Assembly (NCBI GenBank): GCA_964247055.1
Contig: OZ176050.1
Span: 1,984,001 to 2,048,000, forward strand
Direction of reading: 5' to 3'
Source of the DNA: Paragordius varius
Taxonomy: Eukaryota; Nematomorpha
DNA: 64,000 nt
This document shows positions 1 through 20,589 of this stretch, one piece after another (the stretch's first letter is position 1; each line of letters begins with the position of its first letter). The notes beneath the pieces are model-generated. The model searched no databases. It was not told the DNA's origin and was given only the letters and a program-made list of their open reading frames with translations. The translations under genes were made by a program, and so were the position numbers.

Positions 1-2292
1 TTAGGGTAACCGATTTTGTACACTGTTTATATTCACAAACGCTTAATGTTATTCATCCTAATTTTATTTCAAATGATAACGAATTACTAATATTATGTTG
101 TTATTTTTAAGCATCCCATTATATTTGCAAAAAGACATCCAAAAAATAAGATGTAAAACGCTGTCTCAGCTTAGCGAGATATACGCCTCGAAAGCGCACA
201 ATATAAAAACAAATATTTGAATCTGTTGTAACTTAGAATAAATTTGAAATAATGTAATATGTATTTTATCTGAAAACATTATGCAAAACTGTTATACTAG
301 AAGAGTCTCTTAAGGGCGAATGGCTTCATCAACTTAAAATTTTTAGATCCCTTGCTCAATTATAATATTAACATATGTACCATTGAGTTTTATAAAAAGC
401 ATATTGTATTGGTTAGTTATCTTTATATTTATTCCAAATCTTGGTTAAAATGATCGAAGTAATTTCCGTAAAATTTAAATTGTATGGCAAAATGGTTATA
501 TTCAATAGTAAAAGACTTTACTGTACACTTGCTGGTTTAAGTAAACTCTCAACTTACCACGCTTTACTTGCAAGACATGTTCAATTTTTCTCACCCCACA
601 TAATGAAAATTTAGTTATAGAATGAGATCCAAAAGCCCAAAATATTTTCGGTATTCTAAAACGGGGTTTAAAATAAATTTAAATGAGAATCTTGATAATT
701 TTTTAATATATAATAGATTATGGCATCAAATAAATATTTTTAAAAAATTCATACTTTGTTCAAAAATTTATTTTTAGCAAAATATTGTTGAAGCGTACTT
801 ATATTTTAAGGCAGCATGGAAACGGTATAAAAACGCTTTAAGATGTTGTAAAAGCACTTTACCTACATAATTCGAAAATACTGTACATTTGTATCATCGT
901 TCGTCTAAAAATTTATTTTATGTTTTATGTTTAAAATATAACCCCAGTTGAAAGGAAACCGGCTTTGGACTGTTAAAGAAATTCAAAAGCTTTAATATGC
1001 AGTTTTGTAATTTTATTATTATACGTTTCCCCGTGAATTTCACGTGAGATACTTCCTTGTATAACTCTCTTAAGGCATTTGTTTTAATTCTCGTTTTACT
1101 GAACCCATCTTTAGGGTTTCCACGTCTTCCTATATCCATTTGAATTTATTATCGGTATTAAATACATTAAAAGCATTGAAATTATTTTGTTAAAAAAATA
1201 CAGTTTAATTTAACAGGTAAAGTTTGAAATGATTTTTTTTTCAAAACGCAAAAAAATCCCATAGAATGCATATTTTTTGTTTTTCTCTAATATTTATAAA
1301 AGGTGATAAATATTTTAAAATGGCAAACTAATCATGGTAGGTATTTGAGTAGAAATCAAACGGCTTTTCAAACAAATAGCGCATAACATTGCGTCTTTAG
1401 TAGAAAGGTACAAAAAATATCCTGAATATATGTTCCTATTAAAAATGTAACAGGATCATCATGGTGTTTTTGAATTTGGTGCCCTTACGACTTATTTAAA
1501 ATCATTTACACTTTTATGGTAAGGGCTTCATATCAGAAAAGTTACGCATATTTTAATAAAATCTTTTTTGTGAAAGCTACATGGCTCATTTCAAAACATA
1601 TCACTAATATATATCATAAACTGCAGAGAAAAACCAAAACCATATAAAATTCTAAGATATAATCAAAGGTCCCAAATTTTACTACTTCTTAAACGGGCCT
1701 TTCTTAAAATAAACACAAAAGTGCGGGATGCGCAAAAATTCTAAATATATACTAAATATATAAACTAAAAATATTAAGATAATGCATTCTTTTTACAAAA
1801 ATCAATTTTATCAAAATTTTGTTAAACTACTTATCAATTTGAGGCATGATGAAAGAGCTCTAAAACGCTTTAAAATATTATAACACTTTTTCGATGATTC
1901 AATGAATGCCTAATATTTTCGATATAAGGGGGCGTTTGCTTTATGCACATGATTTATTTAAATTTTTGATAAGCATTAACCTTTTATCATTAAATTTTTA
2001 TTTAATAAATTATGCGCAAATTTGGGCCTTTTCCGATTTGGAGCACATACTACAAAAGTGTAAAGAATTTTCTTGAATCATTCGTAAGGGCCAAACTTAA
2101 AGTACCACTTGGTACATTTTTATTAAAATATATATATTTTTTCGGGTCATTTTTTTGTTGGCATTGTTTAAATAGTCAAATATTAATGGAAATTTTGTAA
2201 AGTACATAAATTTTATAAAAACGAGTTAATTGTTTTGAATCGTATTCCGACAATAAATAGAAAATACAGATAAAATAGTTTTATCGGTGTAT
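1..2292. other. Region without recognised gene
   Basis: AT-rich sequence with only short open frames. The longest is a 73-codon frame on the minus strand at 918-1139. It begins with a basic stretch but matches no family I recognise and has no neighbouring exon. No tRNA, rRNA or clear terminal repeats were seen. Confidence 0.5.
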
Positions 2293-2859
2293 TTAACACT
2301 TGGATACAACACATTCATTTTAGTCTTCGGATTCAAATTGGGGTAGTTAAATACCCCAATCCTGTTTAAAATTAAATTCTTTAAAAAAATATGGAAGGAA
2401 TCGAAACCATGCCAAAATCTTTCACTTATATAACATTAATAAACCGAAATATATAAAAAATTTTATTCAAAAATACTTGATATTACTTATTTTAAGCTAA
2501 AACCAAAAGGTAAAAATATAGTCAACGTGACATGTGTATTAGTAAAATTAAATAATACGAAATAAACCGCTTTTTCTATTTCTATCAATGTTAGATGTGA
2601 TTTAAATAAAAAATTAGCTTTAATTTTACCCTTAAAATTAAATGAAGACGATACTTTGCAAAAAATCAAAATGGCGTCGAAGTATTTTGATATGAAACTT
2701 TTTTTTCAAAACAAAATTTTATTTAATATTTTGCCATATCTATGTTTATTAGGATAAAAGCATAAATTTAAAATGGGACCGTTTCTCTCAGTAGTTTTTC
2801 AAAAATCCTAAATCAAATTTAGTCTGGTTTAGAGACCCCAATTTGAATCGAAGTGTTAA
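2293..2859 (-). mobile_element. MITE, TTAACACTT family, copy 1
   Basis: A non-coding element of about 567 bp bounded by TTAACACTT on the left and AAGTGTTAA on the right. Inside each end the terminal inverted repeat continues with a CGATTCAAATTGGGGTA block followed by a TACCCC block. It lies in the opposite orientation to copies 2, 3 and 5. There is no coding capacity. The TTAA at each end is compatible with a piggyBac-type TTAA target duplication, but TA plus AACACTT cannot be excluded. Confidence 0.8.
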
Positions 2860-3047
2860 ATATAAAATAATAAGAGAAAGATAATATACCAATATATTAA
2901 CAATGATAGCAAAAAATCAAGAGTACTGGACTATTTTGATCTTTAATGGACAAATATATCTTTGCCTAAATGTTATTTTTAATAACAATGCCAACAAGTT
3001 ATATTTCTCCTTTTTACATATGACAATAGTTTCTAATTTCGTATAAT

Positions 3048-3620
3048 ATAACACTTTTATTCAAATTAGGGTATCTAAATACCTCAGACTATATTTAAGT
3101 TAGGATTTTCAAAAAAATACTGAAGGAAACGGTCCCAATTTAAATTTATGCTTTTATTCTAATAATTATATAAAAAAGCCAAAATATCTAAATAATATTT
3201 TGTTAAAAAAAAGTTCCATGTCAAAATACTTTAATGACATTTTTATTTTACAAAATTTTCGCAAAATATTACCTTCATTCAATTTTAAGGTCAAAATTAA
3301 AGCTAATTTTTTGTAATTACATCTAACATTGATAAAAATAGAAAAAGCGGTTTATTTTGTATTATTTTTCAATTTTATCATTGCAAACATGTCACTTTGA
3401 ATAAATTTTACCTTTCGGTTTGAGCTCAAAATTAGTAATATCAAGTATTCCTGAATAAAATTTTTTATATATTTCGGTTTATTAATACTATATAAGTTCA
3501 AAATTTTGCCATGGTTTTGATTCCTTTTATATTTTTAGCAGAATTAAATTTTAAACAGTCCTGGGGTGTCCGACTACCCCAATTTGAATTGAAGGACTAT
3601 ACCTTGTATCCAAGTGTAAA
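3048..3620 (+). mobile_element. MITE, TTAACACTT family, copy 2
   Basis: Same family as the copy at 2293-2859, inverted relative to it. The left end is slightly degenerate (ATAACACTT) and the right end reads CCAAGTGTAAA. The element ends about 80 bp before the kinase start codon at 3702, so it probably occupies the proximal promoter or 5' UTR of that gene. Confidence 0.78.
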
Positions 3621-3701
3621 AAAAATATTTTTAAATAAACCACAAAAGGTAATCATAAGTACACAATCATATGTACCTAGTGCTTATGTGAACTCAGGTA
3701 C

Positions 3702-13335
<9,634 letters not shown>

Positions 13336-13850
13336 CTTACAAACGCTTTTATTTAATTTTGATAATGCAATATAACGCGTTCATCCAAAAATTGATGTAT
13401 TTATGTTTTATGGGGCCATTTTTACTATTTTAAGATTTTTTATCCGGTTCCTAAAGTATAATATTTACTGATATATTTAAATATATTGCATGAACACAAA
13501 ACTCGTATATTAAAAATTACTATTTACAAATCATCCATTATATATTTAGTTAGTTAAATCACATATGTATGGACATTGCACATTAAATATATATTATATA
13601 TATCAATAGCTAAATTAACCTTTTTGATTTTTTCATATTTATTCATGCGCCACAAAACACTACCCCATATATCCTTATTACCTAGGATAGCCATATAAAC
13701 CTATTTATATTTTTTACACATCACTATACCTTTATACAAAATAAATTTTTATAGCTATATTAATTTTATCCAATCATTCTAATAGCCCAAGGCATATAAT
13801 TGATTGATAGTTATTACATTTTTATTAGATATAAAAACATTCTAATAAGT
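13336..13850 (+). other. Kinase 3' UTR and spacer to ClC gene
   Basis: 515 bp of AT-rich non-coding sequence between the kinase stop codon and the first Met of the ClC channel. An AATAAA lies at about 13739-13744. No ORF or RNA gene was recognised. Confidence 0.5.
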
Positions 13851-16800
13851 ATGAAGATAACTCGGAATCGATTGTATAAAAGATTAAAATTAAATCTACT
13901 ACCCCTTAAACATATGATTAAAGAATTGGCATATATTTTTTGTTATGGTGCCGGAATGGCTTTTCTGACTGTATTCATGGATTATTTAACAAATTTACTG
14001 CTTACCGGTATAATATTTTACTAATTCACTAGCCCGATTAAAATCATTTAATATGGTGCAAGATATGGCCATTGTTAATTACGTGGTGTGGGTTGCGTTT
14101 CCAATCGTTCTCATAATTTTAAGTGCAGCATTCACCAGATTTCTTAGCAAACAAGCCTTAGGTAAAATGTTGTTATTTCTATGAATAAACTACCAAATTT
14201 GTAGCGCACAGGTTCTGGCATCACCGAAATGAAGATTATTATTAAGGGTTTTCCGCTCCGAGGATATCTCAATTTGCGCTGTTTAATAGCTAAAGTTGGA
14301 GGAGTAATTTTAGCTACTGGGAGTGGTATTCCAGTTGGTCGCGAAGTTTTAATTATATAATAATAATCTTTTTAAACAGGGACCGTTCATACACATAGGA
14401 TGCATGATGTCTGTATTAATTGATAAATTGTTCCGAAGTTGCCATAAAGATTTGGAGATAAATGTAAGATTTTTTCTTTTTAAAATTAAGCCAATGAGAA
14501 AGACTGAATTATTAATAACAGGGTTTGGAGCTGGTTTGGCTTGTTGTTTTTCAGCCCCCATTGGAGGTAATCCTATTTTTATGAGTGCTGATAAAAGAAA
14601 CAAACTCTTATGTTAAAGTTAGGGAGTGCTTTTGACTGGTTAAAACAGAATAATCGGCTGACCGCTTATAAATGTAGGCATCGATTTTCATTTGTCAATT
14701 AATGTCCCTTATATTGAGTACCTTATAAAAATAAAAATTTTAATTATTTAGCTACTAATTGTGTTAATAACATTTATGACATGTCAATAAAGTTTAATAA
14801 TTGTTCAGTTTGGATACTTTAATTATACCATATAATAAATTTATATGTGATAAACATATGAAAAAATTTGACCTCTTATTTTTAATAACAATCACAGTTT
14901 CAATTATGAATTCATAAACTGCATATTCAAATTCATCAAAAGCAAATACCTCATATTTTTGAACAACATTTTGTTAAAAGCTATCTAGTCACATATCAGT
15001 TTTGGTAACAGTTATGTAAACTATTAATAATTGATAAAATAATTATTTATAATAGTCTTAAATTTTTAAAAATATATGACCCCCCAATTATCTTTATACC
15101 TGCGATTCATTATGCTTTGTTATTGTGATTGTAGGTGTTTTATTTGGTATGGAGATTACATCATCCTACTTTGCAGTCAAAAACTATTGGCGTGGCTTCA
15201 TCAGTGCAATAATATCGGTCATCATAATTAAACTCTTAAATATTGTAATCCATGGAAAATGTATTCATATATATATTTATGATTACAGCTTTTATAACGG
15301 TTTATTATCGATACTCATTCAATTACAGTTATTTGTTGGAACCTCCAGAAATTTTTATTTTTATGTTGCTTGGGTATGAAATTTAAACTATTTTTATAGA
15401 TTGTGTTGTGGTTTAATTGGCAGTTTATTTATCTTTTTGAACAAATGGATGTATATTATCATGCACAAACCAATCAAAAATAAATTACTCATATTTATAA
15501 AGAGGTAAATGATTAATTTATTTTATTTGTGTAAATTCGAAGATTAAACTGCTGTTTCAATAATAATAGAACATATTTCCAAGATATCATTTAATAACTT
15601 TATGGCATGTAATTAGATAATATTTTTTCCAAAAATAAATTTATTGAAAATTATGGTGAGAAGGGTGCCTTCAGTAAAATACAGAAGAGAACTCAAAAAT
15701 ATAGCTATATAAAACGGTATACTATATTCTTAGGTTCAAATATATTTTTAAACACCATGTTTAATATATAATTTTATTTGGTGCATTGAAGTGTGATATG
15801 GATTTATTAAAAAACTTTATTTGATTTAAGGTGTGTATATCCTTGATATTAGTAGATATCTTAATAAATGCATAACCTAATTTGTCGTTATAATCAATTT
15901 TTTTAAATCGAACATTTGCATTGTTATATAGGTGGTGGGTATACTGTATTCTGATAACATTTATCGTTTCCACAATGACGTTCCCATTAAACAGTTTGGG
16001 AGCTTTATATCTGGGAAAAGTAAATATATCTACATTAAATATTATGATATATCGTTTTTGATTTTTTCCAGATTTAAAAAGGTAAGCAAATATCTACTAA
16101 ACTATTTTTACCACTTTAAGTTTTAGTTTATTGCCGGTTGTGCGTTTTTTGTGTAAGAAAACCATACAGGCCCTTAAGTAAAGGGAGTCAAATTTTTCTT
16201 CATAAAAAATCGTGGATATAAATATATAAACACTGAATATTTTAAATCTTAAAAAAATAAATTAAAAGACTGGCGAAACCATATACCATCGATATAATTT
16301 TTATCTATGACAGGACGTCTACAAATCTAGTCATTTGAAGAGTGAAAAAATTTAACATAGTTTTATAAACCACGAACAGATAGCGCTAGCCTATTCTGAT
16401 ATACAAACACTGTTAAACATATTTAGTTTCTCTCTTTAGGAAGCGACATGTGACGACAATAGCGCTTCTTTAAACATTTAAAATATCTACATATCCTTTA
16501 AGGGTTAAACATAAACTTGTATTGTTATTTAACCGACAAGGCCTTCGCACACTGTCTAAGATTTCAGATAATAAAAAAATCAGTTTTCGGATATGCAACG
16601 CAACACATTAAAATTTAACCCCTTTGACTAATATTGTTGCGCCTTCATAAATATATTATAATTTAAAATATTATTGTGTTTGGATAATAAATTTTTATAA
16701 AAGATATCTAAAGTTTTTTCGTATAGATTGTTGCGTGTTACTTTATTTTAAGAATCAGGTCATTTTAATCTGTTAGAACTTTTATTGATCTATTTGTTTT

Positions 16801-19800
16801 TATATTTAAAACGTAGGACAAAAATACGTTTTGTGAATTTTAAGTAAACCAATTCAAAGATATCACGATCTACTATATCTTTTATTATTTTATAATTTGA
16901 TTTTAGAAATATACTAGTATTTTTATTAAATTATGAAATATATCGCGATGAGAGAAGCAGCCGTTTTGGCAACCGGCATATTGAGACTGTTTAGGACCCA
17001 TAATATATGATAATTATAGACTGATTCGCTTTATCGTAACAATTTAATTGTTTTTAACATGTCGATTCGGATACCAATTTTAACCCTTCTCCTATGAAAA
17101 ACAATGTAGATTTTCTGAACGATTTGCTTATGCGGTTGAAAAACCATATTTTAGAATATTTTCTGAATCTGTTTGTAAGATGTTCCAGAGTTTACCTCGC
17201 ACGTGGTCCCCAAGCTATAAGCTAGTGACAGGTTACGACCATATATTTGACCCGGTTTAATTTAGGAAAATTATCTGTTCACAATGGGATAATACGGCAG
17301 ATTTTGTTTGAATATTTAAATGTAACAAAAAAAAATTTTCATATTCAATCAATTAAAACGCTTTGGCTTGCGTTCGTACTTTTTCTTAAATTGTCTTATT
17401 TGAGTATGAAACATCAGGTTGGATCTCGGTAAGATTTTGAGATTATAATTATTATATAACTTAAATATCAGAAAATAAATATTGCGGTATAACTCAAGGG
17501 CTATGTATTTTTTATAATATTAAATATATTAAAATATTTTTTTAATGATCAAAAGGAAAAATTTTGCGCCTTCAACAAATGTTTGGACTTTCTAATAAAC
17601 AGGTCTAATAGGTCTTTATAATTGGACCCACATAAAGAGCTAATTTAACCGATTATTTATTTATTTATGAATTTTTTCAATGAATTAATAAACATGATGT
17701 AACATTTTTGTAAAGCTGTCTCAGGCGGAAAAAATCAATTACATGTATTACAATGTGAGAAGCAAGAATTCTTCACTTCATTCCGATGAATCGTTTCAGA
17801 CTATACCCAAGCACCTTAACTATCAGATTGGGATCAACCCATTTGCTATAACAAGTGCAATAACTATCTTACATGTAAAACAAATACTTATTTTTAATTT
17901 ATGGTCTAAAATAATCCAAAGATTGATGTTTATAGATTTTTTACACCTTGCTCATTATATCAATGGAAATTCCTTGCGGAACTATTATACCAATGTTTGT
18001 GATTGGTATGATTCCATAAATTTATATAAAAGGATCTGCCTTTGGACGTTTGTTTGGGGATGTGTTTCAAAAATTGTTGCCAGAAAGATTTATTCATCAA
18101 TACCCAAGCTTGTCACTCTTTTCTGGTATCTATGCTATGATGGGTAAAATAAAAATGATAAAATATTAAATGTATTTTTGATTCAGAAAATAATGCTTTT
18201 TTGAAATATTTGTAAATTGTCAAACAATTTTATTTATATTATTTTAATTAATTTACTATTGACATTACCTCTTAGTTAAAGCATTTATTCTGGTTTTTAA
18301 GGAGCTGCCGCTGTTTCAGGAAGTCTTACACGCACCATATCCACTGCCATAATCGTTTACGAAATGACAAATTACACCGTTCATCTTATCCCTATAATTG
18401 TATTCTCCTTGTTTCATGTTGAGAAAATGAAAGATATTTTTAAAAAGATACCGAAAAAATTAAAAATTTTAATTGTGTTTTATAATATATTGTTTTGTTA
18501 TCGCCTTTTTAGATAACAGTTCTTGTAGGCAACGGCGTTTCCCATTTACTAATTCCATCCATTTATGATACCTTTCTCCTGCTGCTTGAAAAACCATTTT
18601 TGCCAGAGTTAGTAGATATATACCCCAGGTATTCACCAGGCTAATATTGTTGCTTTTAGATTACACAATAAATTCGCATCCGATATTATGCAGACCGAAG
18701 TACACTCACTTGATTGGGAGCATTGTTCTTACAATGATATTGCGCTAATGATTCAAAAATATCCAAAATTTGTAGAATTCCCAATCATAAAACAACCGGG
18801 TTAGTCTTAAACTATTATAATGCGTAAAATTATTTATTCATTCCAAGCTATGATACTCTCGATCCTTATTTTTATTTATCTGTGTAATTTGTTAATTTAG
18901 GAGTTAAACCTGTTATTAAATATATACAATATTGATTGTGTAGAAGGCTATCTTTTAAATACTGTAAAATCTCAAAAACTGGAGGAGATATTGGAGTCAT
19001 GCGCATCCATTCAAAATTATCACAATGACCAAGCCCGACTCCAACTAGATCTGGAAGAATATCGATTTTGGAAAATCAATAAAATGAAAACATTCGTAAA
19101 ATGGGAGCTCATATTACCTAAATACACCAATGCAGTAACGATATTACCGAACACCCCATTCAAAGAGGTAGAAATTCGACCATACATTTAAGATCTTGTT
19201 AAAATAAAATTTGTTTAAAATTATTCGGTTAAATATTGGTGAATATTGGGATAAATTATTTTATTGGATAAACTATTGCGAAGAATCGAATTTTATTTAA
19301 TGTGATCTATTTTTTAGTCAAAAATTTCCGGCTTGTTAAAATATAAATTTTTTTGCAAAATAATTAGGTCACAGCAAAAATATAAATAATTATTAAAATT
19401 TGATCTTGTAATGCCATAAAAATCCTATTTTAAAATAAACTATAAATTTATAATTATCAAATTGCTGGTTATCAGCTGTTTTGTTTTTTTGCATTCCTTA
19501 TGGAGTTTATATTTTTGAATTGTGGCTTTAATCCTTTTTAGCAAAATATGTTTCATACACAAAATCAAATTAAATTTTATAATTTGTTTCAATTAACACT
19601 TAATGACTTTTTGGGGTAGATTTATACCCATCATTAAGTAATTAACTTAAATATTTTTAGCATTAGGCCAAATTTAAAATTATATTTTCTTTAGCTTTAT
19701 TCGCATGATACATAAAATATTTTTAAAATATGTAAAATTGTAAAAATCCTCAACTCAAACTTATTCACCGCCATTTTTTTCTTATTTTTTTATCGCAAAT

Positions 19801-20589
19801 AAAACAGGCAAAATAAATGTATAATTTAATTTTAAATATATCCTGAAAAGCTTTCAAATTCAATTTACCAGCAAATTTTTGATATCTATTGATTCAATTA
19901 TGAATTGTTGAGAATCGTGTTATCTAAATTTGGACTCTTAAATAAAAACTGTAAAACTTTTTAGTTTTTATTTAATTCGGTAGAATTGGGTTTAATAATA
20001 AAAATTTATCCAAAAAACTTTCAAACTAGATTGTTTATTACACTAAGCTCTGGTTATAAAATTACCCCAAAATGTCACGTAAAAAATGGTAAGAAGTGTT
20101 AAGCTCAATTTTTATAAATCTAAATTGCTTATTATTAATATATGACACATTTTTATGACAATTAAAAATGGACAATCATAATATTAAATAAATTATTTAT
20201 AGTACTCGTTTATATTATTATTTTTAATTGTTTATCAATGTTTGCTTATTTAGTCCAAATAAAAAATGGCAGGATTTTTTATTGTAATCTCCAAAACTTA
20301 ATTGATATAACGTTAACATCCCTTGAAACAAAAATTAGTCCTAAAAAATAAATTAAAGTATTCGCACAACAAGTAAATATAATAAACTTAAGTATTTCTA
20401 CCTATGATTTAAATACCTTTTTATGCCATTAGAAATACTCAGGAAATAGTTTTTTAAAATCTATATATTTGTGTTTAGATTCATTATTTATTTACTTTTT
20501 TGGCAATCACTCATGTATATGTGGAATATATGGGAAGAATTGTTGGGGTTATAACCATTTCCGACATTGCGAAATATATGAAAAATTAA
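13851..20589 (+). CDS. CLCN2: ClC-family chloride channel (ClC-1/2/K type)
   Basis: A plasma-membrane voltage-gated chloride channel of the ClC-2-like branch. Seventeen exons join in phase to 660 aa: 13851-14007, 14063-14161, 14212-14345, 14380-14463, 14491-14566, 15135-15260, 15289-15373, 15400-15504, 15932-16019, 17716-17874, 17936-18005, 18033-18143, 18302-18399, 18513-18628, 18660-18799, 18944-19167, 20479-20589. Seen in order: GSGITEMK, the GREGPFIH motif with the gating Glu, GVLFGMEITS followed by VKNYWRG, CGTIIP, then SAFGRLFG, the pore Tyr in IPSIYD, and two C-terminal CBS domains, the last ending IVGVITISDIAKYM. The proton-glutamate position of exchangers is Ile here, so it should be a channel rather than an exchanger (family knowledge). 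The N-terminus is short and an upstream exon may be missing. Six introns are 26-34 nt. The symbol denotes the nearest family member, not proven orthology. Confidence 0.9.
19593..20102. mobile_element. MITE, second TTAACACTT-ended type
   Basis: 510 bp with the same terminal nine bases (TTAACACTT and AAGTGTTAA) as the other MITEs here and a related subterminal TTTTGGGGTA...TTATA block in inverted orientation at the two ends. The interior differs from the 560 bp family. It lies in the last, 1.3 kb, intron of the ClC gene. Confidence 0.7.

Noticed and set aside
1-10. TTAGGGTAAC at the window start as telomeric repeat
   Set aside because: Only one TTAGGG unit; no tandem array.
918-1139. 73-codon minus-strand frame as a gene
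   Set aside because: No recognisable family, no neighbouring exon, and an AT-rich setting where such frames occur by chance.
16072-16081. 10-nt micro-exon in the ClC gene with good splice signals
   Set aside because: In the phase set by the upstream exon it reads ATT TAA, a stop; direct joining of 16019 to 17716 keeps phase and homology.
18991-19191. ClC gene end at the stop at 19189-19191
   Set aside because: A donor at 19168 joins in phase to 20479, which completes the second CBS domain; the earlier stop is in the intron.
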